NCBI RefSeq assembly: GCF_021869535.1
Contig: NW_026262734.1
Span: 98,027,285 to 98,091,284, forward strand
Origin: Mytilus californianus
Lineage: Eukaryota; Mollusca; Bivalvia; Mytilida; Mytilidae
Length of the DNA: 64,000 bases
Reading direction: 5' to 3'
A program made the position numbers and the translations under genes. Under the pieces are notes generated by a model. The model was given only the letters and a program-made list of their open reading frames with translations, made no database searches and had not been told where the DNA came from. Below, piece after piece: positions 11,985 to 23,804 of the stretch. Position 1 is the first letter of the stretch. Each line of letters begins with the position of its first letter.

Positions 11985-12074
11985 GGTTAAATATATAATT
12001 TACTTGGTTAAGTCCGGACAAAAAGACCATATATAATTTACTTGGTTAAGTCCAGACAAAAAGACCATTTTGTA
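11985..12074 (+). repeat. Tandem duplication of a 45-bp unit
   Basis: TATATAATTTACTTGGTTAA followed by GTCCGGACAAAAAGACCA is repeated once with a single change (CCGG to CCAG). Confidence 0.85.
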
Positions 12075-12079
12075 AGCCC

Positions 12080-13706
<1,627 letters not shown>

Positions 13707-13869
13707 TCAATAACTTTTCAAGTTTCTCTGCAAAAAAATCTTTCTGTGACACAATAAATAAATTTGCTGTTGTTTTGTTAAACCTACCCTTGATAGATCT
13801 TTTGAAAAGGGGAAGGGTTGCCGGCACTCTTGTTGCACTGATAAATATAACGCCCTCCTTTGCTTCCTG

Positions 13870-13900
13870 TAACATACCCGGAAGCGTACGTGCGCATGTC
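13870..13900 (-). promoter_or_regulatory. Possible coronin core promoter
   Basis: CCGGAAGCG (13,878-13,886), an ETS-type site, lies next to TGCGCATG (13,891-13,898), an NRF1-like half site. Both are common in TATA-less metazoan promoters. They sit about 220 bp upstream of the first coding exon, where the inferred 5' untranslated exon should be. Position and motifs are seen; promoter function is inferred. Confidence 0.4.
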
Positions 13901-15560
13901 ATTTACTCAAAATGAAATCTTAACATCTTTTTTCTCCTTAAATGGAAAAGATCTTATCTTTGCATGACTGATGTTTCACTTTGCAATTCCATTTGTCATT
14001 ATCAAATTTCTTTTCCTGCATCTTTTCACTCCAAGACACACTATAATCAATGATTTATCGTCTAATAAGTTCTAACGATAAAGGGGAGATAACTACAGTT
14101 ATGTTTCTTGCACATTTGGCGGGAATCTTGAAAAAAAATCTAATTTTTTTGTGAACTAATAATACCATCTCCTTATTTTGGTCTATTTTTGTACTTTGGG
14201 CCTGACATTATCACAAAAGGAATTAAGTTTGATGTGTGTATTTCATCTCTTTTAAATTCAAATATGTTATTTCTTTTTAACCCAAAGACTGGTACAGATT
14301 AGTTATTGCAAGGCCCTGAGTGATTTGTATAGTTAGATCTTACTATACAAATCCTTGGTTATAGGTCCCAGCCCAAATGTATTGGATAACATACACAATG
14401 ACTATACTAATCTCGAGCAGAGACATATGTCTCTGTCTCGAGATACTAATCCTCTCCCATACCACGTATGACAAAATGGACAAGTCATCATCATTGGGAT
14501 CACAGGCCGCTATAGGTATATACAATGGACCCGTCCGCCCCTTTTTTATTTTTTTATTTTTATTAATTCATTTTTGATATTTTTGAGGCAATACTCTTTC
14601 ATATCTAAACATTTTCACCCATTGAATTTGTTCTTGCTCTTATCCATATATCATATTTTAATTCAATAGCAGTTTAATGATAATGATAACAGTTTATATA
14701 TGCTGCCCCTCCGGCCAGTAGTCTAATTCTGTCGGCATTAGATGACGCTACCCTACAATCATGGACAAACAAAATGACAGTGATTATGTAAATAAATGGG
14801 ACTAATATATATCAGAGACATGTAATGCAATTGTATTAAATTTATCTGTATATGTGTATATTATGTATAAGTACAAGATAAATTTAACTACGTATTCAGA
14901 CTTTAGGAATAATGGTAATATATATGCAATTAACATTATTCCTAGGTTAGAAAGTGAATTGAACTGGTATATTGTAGGTGAAGTTACTATTATATTTATA
15001 CACACCCGTGATTGGAAACGTGGGACCTGGAACCTGATAAACTCGATTTAAGGTCCAAGTTGGCGGAATATAATATATACAAATATTTTATTTGATAAGC
15101 ACATATAATAAAATATGTACGCTGAGGCTACAACCAAGGATCTGTATATCTTACTATAGAAATCTTTTGTACAGCATTTAAAACGTGACAAATACTGTAA
15201 ATAAAACATAATAAACAACAAGTGATAATTACCCATACTTTATCTCATCAAAGTTTGCAGAATCTTTCAGTTGCTAAAATCTTTAGATTACTTTGCCTCC
15301 CTGTTTCAATAGTAAGAGAATGTGCACTAACTTCTATTTCTGTTAGCATGACAGTGATCTTCCATATTTTGGTATATCAAAGCTCAGGAAACATGGGTAA
15401 GCCAACTTTTAAAGTCAAATGATATGACTAGCAAATTTTGATATAAAATACATTGTGTAATAGGTTCCAGATGAATTGTGAACACACTGGACAACTAAAT
15501 GTTTCCCTTTGAGTACGAGTACCTGCTTCCCAGAATATATATATTTTATATTATATGCAT
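13901..15560. other. Intergenic stretch upstream of coronin
   Basis: No gene is supported. It contains a near-perfect palindrome at 14,410-14,444 and a candidate short exon at 14,476-14,515 that I do not accept. An interrupted TA-rich tract lies around 14,800-15,110. Confidence 0.4.
14410..14444. repeat. 35-bp near-perfect palindrome
   Basis: ATCTCGAGCAGAGACAT is followed immediately by ATGTCTCTGTCTCGAGAT. The arms are 17 and 18 bases with one extra base and no loop. Function is unknown. Confidence 0.85.
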
Positions 15561-15576
15561 ATCTGATACAAAAATT

Positions 15577-16244
15577 TAATAACACTTTTAGATATTTGGA
15601 TGATATGTTGGCTCTCAATAATGACGACTTCAGTATGTACACTAAGGAGATTTATCCTACTGAACTGACTTTAAATAAAGCTAATACTAACCATGAGTAC
15701 TGCCATTTCCTGGATCTTGATATCTATATCGTAAACGGGAAGCTTAATACCAAAATTTATGATATAAGAGGTGATTTTTCATTTCCTATTGTTAATTATC
15801 CATTTTTAGGTGGTGACGTTCCCTTGTCACCATCTTATGGTGTTTATACATCTCAACTTGTTCGATTCGCTCGTGTATGTAACAACGTATTTGTTAACGA
15901 AAGAAATATCTGTATTACTGAAAAATTATTATACCAGGGTTTTCGATATCACAAACTAGTCAAAACATTTACTAAATTTTATCATCGGTACAAGGACATC
16001 GTTCGTAAATATAAACCAACATGCAGACATCTAATACGTTTAGATATTTCACATCCAATATTTTATGGTAATAATTATCCTTTACAAAGCACAAAAATGT
16101 CGGCTTTCACCTTAAAAGCTAACCAAACCTTTAAACAGACTTATTCAGAAGGGATATAGTTACGATACTGTTGTCAGGTCATTAAAGATTGCATATTTTG
16201 GTATTAATATTGATTCACTCATAGGGTCTTTGCATCGGAAATAA
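15577..16244 (+). pseudogene. Retroelement reverse transcriptase, C-terminal half, frameshifted (family A)
   Basis: The frame carries the catalytic box as RYLDDML near 15,590, followed by CHFLDLDIYIVNGKL, YDIRGDFSFPIVNYPFLGG, SPSYGVYTSQLVRFARVCNN and LLYQGFRYHKLVKTFTKFYH. This is a reverse transcriptase type widespread in cnidarian, mollusc and lancelet genomes; I cannot name the clade with confidence. After SHPIFYGN the sequence is rearranged, and near 16,140 the homologous frame moves to another phase (LIQKGYSYDTVVRSLKIAYF, then a stop at 16,242). The N-terminal half is missing. The copy is dead, but its 3' tail (next entry) links it to two truncated copies in this window. Confidence 0.75.
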
Positions 16245-16884
16245 ACACTATTATTCTAAAACCAGTTGTTGGCATGATACGGGTTATGTTCTTCTCATAT
16301 ATTTTATGATGGTATGATACTAAACCCCTAAAGGGAGGGATTGTACTTGATTTTCATATGATGAAGACATAATCTTTCAATCAGTTTAATTGAGGTCTGA
16401 AGCTGGCATGTCAGTAACTGCTAGTAGTTCTTTGTTAATTTATGTATCATTGTCATTTTTCTTGGTTTCTTTTATTACATATTCTGACATCGGACTCGGA
16501 CTTCTTTTAAACTGAGTTTACTGTGCGCATTGCTATGTGTTTGTTTATTCTACATTGGCTAGAGGTATAGGGGGAGGGTTGAGATCTCACAAAACATGTT
16601 TAACCCCGCCGCATGTTTGCGCCTGTCCCAAGTCAGGAGCCTCTGGCTTTTGTTAGTCTTGTTAGTCTTGTATGTTTTTGATTTAAGTTCATTTATATGT
16701 TTTGGAGTTTAGTATGACGTCCATTTTCACTGAACTAGTACACATTTTTGTTTAGGGGCCAGCTGAAGCCCGCCTCCGGGTGCGGGATTTTCTCGCTGTG
16801 TTGAAGACCAATTGGTGGCCTTCGGCTGTTTTCTGCTCTTCGGTCGGGTTGTTGTGTCTTTGACACATTCTCCATTTCCATTTT
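16245..16884 (+). mobile_element. 3' tail of retroelement family A
   Basis: This untranslated tail runs from the reverse transcriptase stop to CCATTTCCATTTTCAATTTT. It shares blocks with 2,585-3,190 and 18,656-19,015 in inverted orientation: CACAAAACATGTTTAACCCC, GCGCCTGTCCCAAGTCAGGA, CGGTCGGGTTGTTGTGTCTT. All three copies end at the same base, which marks the true 3' end. Directly after it, 16,890-16,965 is a piece of family B (AAGATGTGGTATAATTGCCA). Confidence 0.8.
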
Positions 16885-16965
16885 CAATTTTATATAAAGA
16901 TAAGAAGATGTGGTATAATTGCCAATGAGACAACTAGCCACAAGAGACCAAATGGCATAGAACAA

Positions 16966-17376
16966 TATTTATTTTAGCAATCGGCATGAACGAATGAATC
17001 AACCAACCAACCAATCCTAATTATTTTAGTGAACGGTTATTAGTATCGTAAATTAGCTTTTTAAAACGATTTGTAATCTCAGTTACATAGTAGGTTATTC
17101 TTTATTGGTCACATAGCTTCGAACTTATCTAGGTACTAGTATTTGTACATCCGGGGCTTTCAAATGTCAATGTTTGAGCGTTCCTGATGAAAATAAATCC
17201 ACAAAATCTCTTCGGACGTACCACAATTTTCAATATGTTATTTCTAGTTGCATGGTTAATTCAAAATAATAAATAAAACAATGCTTTGGTTTTCACATAC
17301 AACAGAAAGATTCAGCAAGTTTGTAATTCAGTTGTAGGTCTGATAACGGCAGATTGGAGTTACAAACAACATACCA
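16966..17376. other. Unassigned spacer
   Basis: No gene or clear repeat. A short AACCAACCAACC tract is near 17,000. Confidence 0.4.
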
Positions 17377-17477
17377 AATGTTCTTGATATGAATATGTAA
17401 GTGATATTTGCCACTGTCCGTTAAATATTCTTGCATGCATCCATTCATGATTAACCATCCGTCCTGCGCCATAATTG

Positions 17478-17684
17478 AGGGTGTGGATGGGGGTTTACAG
17501 AATAAAGAATACCGAGTAAAAATATAAAGAATAGAGAAAAGTGGACCAACAAAATAAAGAATAGAGAATAATGAGGTGCTTAAATATAAAAAAAAAGAGA
17601 ATAATGGGCAAAACGTATAAAGAATAGAGAAAAATGGCCTAAAAATTAAAGAATACAGAAATAAAGGACCCCCATCCAGACCCT
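17478..17684. mobile_element. 207-bp MITE-like insertion
   Basis: The ends AGGGTGTGGATGGGGGT and, reverse complemented, AGGGTCTGGATGGGGGT are inverted. The interior is a degenerate repeat of ATAAAGAATAGAGAA with period about 35 bp. The right copy of the duplication has an uninterrupted CCATAGTTATGCG at 37,274-37,286. Flanks ATAATT (17,471) and ATAGTT (17,686) look like a diverged target duplication. Confidence 0.75.
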
Positions 17685-17879
17685 TATAGTTATGCGAAGT
17701 TTTGAGAAATGTCAGATAATAAAGTACGTCGATTCTACAACATTATATCTAAATTCAGAATGATGATTGTATATAATATTAATGAAAAAAAGGTATTCCA
17801 AATCATAATGGTAAGATACCAAATTTAAAGTGCATCCAAAGCGTTTGAGCACAAAGTCATCTTCGGATAACGTCGACTG

Positions 17880-18056
17880 GACCTGCGCGGGTCTATTGGT
17901 AACGTCTACGATTATCTGTAACGTTACAATAGCGCCCAGGAGAAACCAACTTCTCTGCTGTCGAAAAGGAGCTTTTACCTCACGACCGCAAAAAACTAAA
18001 CAGTCTACGGAGATATTGAGATTTTTTTAAAAGAAGAATTTCCATCAAAGACGAAG
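17880..18056 (+). promoter_or_regulatory. Promoter and non-coding first exon of the duplicated gene, left copy
   Basis: Conserved with 37,536-37,732. Shared elements: TGCGC, an inverted CCAAT box (ATTGG, 17,895-17,899), GTAACGTCTA, ATAGCGCCCAG, CACGACCGCAAA, and an exon end GACGAAG followed by GTAAGTTGC (donor at 17 bases after 18,040; GT at 18,057). Transcription start is not visible. Conservation between paralogues supports promoter and exon; the boundary of the exon start is inferred. Confidence 0.5.
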
Positions 18057-18655
18057 GTAAGTTGCTCTATTTCACGGGTAGACAGGATACATACTGCGAT
18101 GCAGCTTCACTTGATTAGCGTTATAGTCTTTATACAGATTGACAGCGGCTTTGTTTGGTCTTTGTCTTAAAAACATTTTGGAACTAAATGAGTGAGGTGG
18201 GCATTATACTTGGTATCGATGTAAAAAGAAGATTTTTTTTCTGTTTTAGGATAAATATATAAATGTTCAAATGAGGTCAAAAATAAATTAAACGAATTAT
18301 ATATTTAAGCTAGCTATTATTTGGAACTGTAGTAGCAGCTACTGTAGTGAAATAAATCGAAGTAAATTTTAGTGAAGCACTTCTGGCTTAGTTGTTGGTA
18401 TTACACAATAGTCAACTCTAACTGTTTTAACGGTGGGACTGAGAGCAAGGAGCTTAGTTACTCATATTCGTCCACCACACGAGAAAAAGTCTACAAAAGA
18501 ACTAGTTATCAACATTAACTAAAAAAGTATGGAAGAAGACCACAAACTAATAAATCACAAGTTGTATACCCTTCACGTGAATACTCGCTAATAAACTTAT
18601 GTTCATATTAGTTCGCCTATTTCTGGTTTCCATCTTGCTGAACTTCAAGTTTATA

Positions 18656-19015
18656 CATAAAATTGAGAATGGAAATGGGGAATATGTCAAAGATACAACA
18701 ACCCGACCAAAGAGCAGACAACAACCGAAGGCCACCAATGGGTCTTCAACGCAGCGAGAAATTCCCGCACACGGAGGTGGTCCTTAGCCGGCCCCTAAAC
18801 AAAAATGTGTACTAGTTCAGTGAAAATGGACGTCACACTAAACTCCAAAACATATAAATGAACTAAAATCAAAAAAACATACAAGACTAACAAAGGCCAG
18901 AGGCTCCTGACTTGGGACAGGCGCAAAAATGCGGCGGGGTTAAACATGTTTTGTGAGATCTCAACCCTCCCCCTATACATTTAGCCAATGTAGAATAAAG
19001 AAACACATAGCAATA
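18656..19015 (-). mobile_element. 5'-truncated retroelement tail (family A)
   Basis: It starts at AAAATTGAGAATGGAAATGG, the same terminus as at 2,585, and extends about 360 bp to the ACATTTAGCCAATGTAG block. The right copy of the segmental duplication has no such sequence near 38,550, so it inserted after duplication or was lost there. Non-coding. Confidence 0.8.
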
Positions 19016-19185
19016 CGTGGTTATATTATTTGGAATATCATAGGTCTTATCTGTTGCTAATGTTTTATTGTAGCCTTGTTATATACTTTTGTTTTCGTTT
19101 ACAACATGCTCCTTTGCCTGTTTAAAGTACCCCCTTTTTCTCTCTTAATGGTAGTGCACAAGTAGAACCACTGGACAAGTCTGAA

Positions 19186-19265
19186 ATGTCAGACCGACAG
19201 TTTCATGTGGAGTTTGACGATATGGTAGCGGACAAAGACTACCGGGACGAAGAAATGTTTTCTCA
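19186..19265 (+). pseudogene. First coding exon of the duplicated gene, left copy
   Basis: ATG at 19,186 begins MSDRQFHVEFDDMVADKDYR, an acidic N-terminus, and the exon ends in phase 2 (TTTTCTCA before GTAAGTATATT). It is intact by itself and aligns to 42,060-42,139 with the same donor. It is classed with the pseudogene because the downstream exon at 29,315 is disrupted. Confidence 0.6.
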
Positions 19266-19949
19266 GTAAGTATATTCTTTTATCATAAATCATTCAAGAT
19301 CATGCAAGATGACAGTTAAACTAAGCACATGAATGATATGTAGTTTACTCTTTATGAATATAGAATTATCAATCACTAATCCACCAATTCAATGCGGAAG
19401 ATGGTCAAACATTCCGGGAGAAAACAGAACTTGTCAATCACGCAACACTAGTATCATTGGGGATGAATATCACTATCTTCTTGAATATCAATATAATTGT
19501 GATGTTTAAAGTTAAAAATAGTAAAAATCTGAGGACACTTTTTTATAAGAATTATAAATGAATGACGGCTTCTCTGAGTTTATAACTAAATCTGACATTT
19601 ATTTGTAACCTCTATGTGATTTGTATTTATACCATATTTTTACATTTATTATTTTTTTCTTTGTATTGTCATCTCAAGATCCCTTGTACCTGTGTTTTAT
19701 TTATTTTATTTATATATTTTGTGTCTTTATATCATCGGGCAAACAATGGTTAATGAGAATAGACACTTCACACAACAACCCTTTAAATAAGGTCAATATA
19801 TTGCGATTTGTTTATCGCTAACTGCTCGCTATATGCACAAATAGTGCTGCTCTCCGCATGTATGCACAGACAATGACAACAATGCGTTTTGCAAGAATAA
19901 ACAGGCCATTTAAAGTAAAAAAATATCAAAATTCATAAAAGATCCATAA

Positions 19950-20265
19950 AAAACATGACGAAAAAAAAAATTGACGAAAAGACTGAAAATAGTTCATAAA
20001 ACATCACACTGAACACTAAAGACTTAAAATAGTTCATAAAACATCAAACTGAACACTAAAGACTTAAAATAGTTCATAAAACATCATAGTGAACACTAAA
20101 GACTAGAATAGTTCATAGAACATCACACTGAACACTAAAGACTTAAAATAGTTCATAAAAAATCATACTGAACACTAAAATCTTAAAATAGTTAATAAAA
20201 CATCACACTGAACAGTAAAGACTTAAAATAGTTCATAAAACATCACACTAAACACTAAAGAATGA
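19950..20265 (+). repeat. 40-bp tandem array, about 7 to 8 units
   Basis: Units read GACTTAAAATAGTTCATAAA plus ACATCACACTGAACACTAAA. A single diverged unit sits at the matching place in the right copy (43,335-43,383), so the array expanded after duplication, or contracted on the right. Confidence 0.9.
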
Positions 20266-20789
20266 GCAGCTTGAACCAATATGCTTCGGAAGGATCAGAA
20301 GTTCCTGCTCAACAAGTGATACTCGTCGTACCATTCCTTTTAAAATATGTTGATATGTTTTATATCCGTTGATCAAACTATCTTGTCTTATCAGTTTTAT
20401 TTGACATTATCCGATTAAAATCAGATTCAATTGTGTTGCGGTGCTCTCCTTGAACTACAATTAACATATACTAGAACATACCCGCGAGATCGCGGGCATT
20501 TAGAGCTTGGTTTAAAGTATGTAAATTGTTGTAGGATGAATTTTTATAAAAGATTTTATGTCTGGAGAATTTCAGAAAAGGTATCAAAAGCCCTCTCCCT
20601 TTTATCAAAAGTCCGTTATTTGTTTCATTTCGGTTAAATTCCATTATTTTCGCGGTTCTGGTCTCAGACCACAATTATTCTTCCCCTTTGCTACAATGCA
20701 TTTTTTGGTAAAAGTCAAGTTAAATTGCACCGCTTCAAACATGAAATAAATAGAACTGCTTTTAGACCATTATTATTCTAATAAAATAT

Positions 20790-21190
20790 GCTTCTAGGAC
20801 ACTCCATCAGTGCTTTTTTCTTTCGAGAGCCCTAGCTATTAACATGCCAATGGTAGGATTTGAATCTTGAATAAATGACTAAGGCTAATTTCTACCCTAC
20901 TTTCATTTTAGCCAAATCACTAATTTCACTTTCAACAATAAATTTTTTCCACATGTTTATCCCAGGAATATATTACCAATAGATGACATCATGTAATATT
21001 ACATCTATGGATTACCTTAGTCGTATTTGGCACAACTTTTTGGAATTTTTGGTCCTTAATGCTCTTCAACTTTGTACTTGTTTGGCTTTATAAATTTTTT
21101 GATCTGAGCGTCACTGATGAGTCTTATGTAGACGAAACGCACGTCTGGCGTATTAAATTATAATCCTGGTACCTTTGATAACTATTTACC
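20790..21190 (+). repeat. Dispersed bivalve repeat end
   Basis: It contains CACTGATGAGTCTTATGTAG, ACGAAACGCACGTCTGGCGT and AATCCTGGTACCTTTGATAA, a string that I recognise as very common in mussel genomes. Class of element not known to me. Confidence 0.6.
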
Positions 21191-21479
21191 TATTTATATA
21201 TGCAACTGATATGACCGGCCCCTTAAATAGTAAACATTTCAAAGAAAACAGTAGACAGAAAACTTAGGAAGCATTACCCCATATCATAATTGGGAACTAT
21301 ATTCCAAGACCACGAACAAAGGGAATTAATTGTGGCTGAAGCCCTCGGTATACTATGAACATACGTATATTATAAATAAAGTGTATTTGCTTTTAACCAG
21401 AGACATATAATACACTGATATATATATATTATATGTGACAGTATTATGTCCAGTGGTATGGCAAGCCAAAGTGGACAAA

Positions 21480-21868
21480 AAGAGCTATTTTTTAATATTA
21501 AAAAATCATTTTCTAATATAAGAAAATCATTTTCTAATATAAGAAAATCATTTTCTAATATTAGAAAATCATTTTCTAATATAAGAAAATCATTTTCTAA
21601 TATTAGAAATACATTTTCTAATATTAGAAATACATTTTCTTATGTAAGAAATACATTTTCTAATATTAGAAAATCATTTTCTAATATTAAAAAATACGAT
21701 ACTTTTTAATATTAGAAAATGATTTCTTAATATTAGAAAATCATTTCCTAATATTAGAAAATCATTTTTTAATATCAAAAAATCAATTTTTAATATTAGA
21801 AAATCATTTTTTAATATTAGAAAATCAATTTTTAATATTAGAAAATCATTTTTTAATATTAAAAATAG
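21480..21868. repeat. 21-bp tandem array of a palindrome
   Basis: About 18 units of TTTTCTAATATTAGAAAATCA. The core TTTTCTAATATTAGAAAA is its own reverse complement, so both strands form hairpins. Units include TAATATAAG and TTTTTAATATT variants. The open frame at 21,446-21,709 reads as SFSNIRK heptads because 21 is a multiple of three; I do not call it a gene. Two units also occur at 27,399-27,440. Confidence 0.9.
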
Positions 21869-22149
21869 CTCTTAAAACGTCTGAATGAAAAGTAAAAGCG
21901 TTTTATGACGTCAGCAAATATTTATCTTTCACGGTATTTAGTATGCCACGTGACGCCACTGTACTAAAGGTGGTTACATAAGCATTTTATTTTTTAATTA
22001 AATTACATCGACATGCGGCGAAGACTTGCATTCCAATGTTTATTTCTTTGATGCTGTCTCCACGGGCATTCAAACAATACAAATGATATTGGTGGATATT
22101 TGAACATCATGATACAACCCAGTGTCCATTTTTATTGGAAACTTTTTAA

Positions 22150-23275
22150 GCGAAACAGAATGAAAGTAGAATCCAGAGTATCCAAGGATCAGTCCTAGGA
22201 CCCACTCCCTTTGTTTTTACATAAGCAACCTACCTGAAGGTCTATACTCAACAGTGAGACTGTTTGCGGATGATGCTGTTGTTTATTTGACTACTTCATT
22301 AGACAATGACTGCCACCAACTTCAAGAAGTCCTGGACAAACTGGCGAAATGGAAAACTGTTTGGAACATGGAGTTCCACCCTGAAAAATGCAGCGTCCTC
22401 ACAGTAACGAAAAAAAAAATCCAATCAAGTGGTACTACAAACTCACGGACATACTCTGGAGCATGAAACATCTACAAAATACCTAGGCTGCACCATTGCA
22501 AATTATCTAGATTGGGGAGAGCATAATAACAACATCACAGGAAAAGCCAGCCGAAACCTGGGTTTCTTCCTTCGAAACCTCCACATTAGTTTAAGAGCAT
22601 GCCTTATAAAATATTAATAAGACCACAAATTGAATACGCCACCACAATATGGAACCCGTACCAGCAAAACCACATTGATAAAATTGAAAAAAGTACAAAA
22701 ACGAGCTGCACGATTTGTAACCAGCAGACATAGAAACAGATCAAGTGACAGCAATATGCTGTGAATTCATTTATTTTCGTGGGTACCAATTTTCGTGGAT
22801 TGAGATAAACTTGTATTTTCATGAATATTAGATTTCGTGGTTTTGCCAAAGTCTGCATACATTCCTTTAGAAAATTTGTAATTCGTTGAACATTTAAATT
22901 CGTGGTTCCTCCGTGCCAACGAAATCCACAAAAACTGGTTTCCAACGAATATGAATGAATCCACGGTGATTACGAAATTTGGATGGAAAAGCCTGCGAAC
23001 AAGAAGAAAAGAAGCTAGACTCATCATGTTTTACAAAATAAAAAAAAACGACCTTGTACCACAGACACTTGTCTCAGAAATGTTTTCCTATATACCTTTA
23101 TATAAATAAAGGCAACAGTAGTATACCGCTGTTCGAACTTCATAAATCGATTGAGATAAAAACAAATCCGGGTTACAAACAAAAACTGAGGGAAACATCA
23201 AATATAAGAGGAGAACTACGACACAACAGAAACACATTGGCAACATTAAAATGTAACACACACAGAAACGAACTA
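22150..23275 (+). pseudogene. Dead LINE reverse transcriptase fragment
   Basis: Remnants of a non-LTR reverse transcriptase are spread over all three frames. They include GSVLGP-like coding (GGATCAGTCCTAGGACCCAC), the catalytic box as RLFADDAVVYL near 22,256, WNMEFHPEKCSVLTV, then in another frame KYLGCTIANYLDWGEH, and later RRKEARLIMFYKIK and VPQTLVSEMF. Several frameshifts and a 204-bp insertion (22,761-22,964) interrupt it. The pattern fits the jockey/CR1 group; I cannot say which. The 5' end and endonuclease are absent. Confidence 0.75.
22761..22964. mobile_element. 204-bp TIR element nested in the dead LINE
   Basis: The left end GTGAATTCATTTATTTTCGT continues GGGTACCA; the reverse complement of the right end is GTGGATTCATTCATATTCGT then TGGAAACCA. 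These inverted ends are about 45 bp and imperfect. LINE-coding sequence resumes right after it. It is non-coding. The GAATTCATTTATTTTCG-type terminus recurs in bivalve genomes from memory. Confidence 0.7.
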
Positions 23276-23394
23276 TAATATAACAATGGCCATTTTCCTG
23301 ACTTGGTACAGGACATTTTAAGAAAACAATGGTGGGTTGAACCTGGTTTTGTGGCTAGCAAAACCTCCTGCTTGTTATATCAAGGTACATGAGG

Positions 23395-23412
23395 GAAGGG
23401 GGGGGGGGATCT
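23395..23412 (+). repeat. G-run
   Basis: AGGGAAGGGGGGGGGGGGAT, a homopolymer of about 12 G. Confidence 0.8.
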
Positions 23413-23558
23413 GAGACAAGTGCATGTGCGGGCTGTGTCTTGAAGCCATAGACAAGAGTAAATACCTACAAAAACCAACAACAAGCTCTAGCGGGACAGG
23501 ACATCAGGATGAAATTTATTAAAAATAGGCAGGACGGGGGTTTGGAGTTAAAAAAACT

Positions 23559-23650
23559 AGAGGCTCAAAGAGCCTGTGTCGCTCACATGATATTTTTATT
23601 TACAATTGATGCATGAAACAATGCAACCGTTATACTTTTGCTCTAGTTTC
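23559..23650 (-). mobile_element. Terminus of a GTGAGC-type dispersed element (family E)
   Basis: AGAGGCTCAAAGAGCCTGTG then TCGCTCAC is the inverted counterpart of the right end of the element at 40,777-41,945 (GTGAGCGATTCAGGCTCTTG). Only the end is present. Confidence 0.6.
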
Positions 23651-23804
23651 AGCCATACAAGTCAAAAACTGCATTTTCCCCATATGTTCTTTTTTCAGCC
23701 ATGTCTGCCATGTTGGTTTGCAGGCATGACCATCGGACACCTTTTTAAAAACTAAATAGATATAGGAAGATGTGGTATGAGTGTCAATGAGACAATTCCC
23801 TAAT

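Noticed and set aside
14476-14515. Possible first coding exon on the plus strand (MDKSSSLGSQAAIG before GTATAT)
   Set aside because: Only 13 codons, weak donor, and no downstream exon found before the retroelement.
15415-15642. 75-codon minus-strand frame opposite the reverse transcriptase start
   Set aside because: No recognisable product; antisense to the YLDD region.
21446-21709. 87-codon frame with SFSNIRK heptads
   Set aside because: Product of the 21-bp palindromic array; the reverse strand is equally structured.
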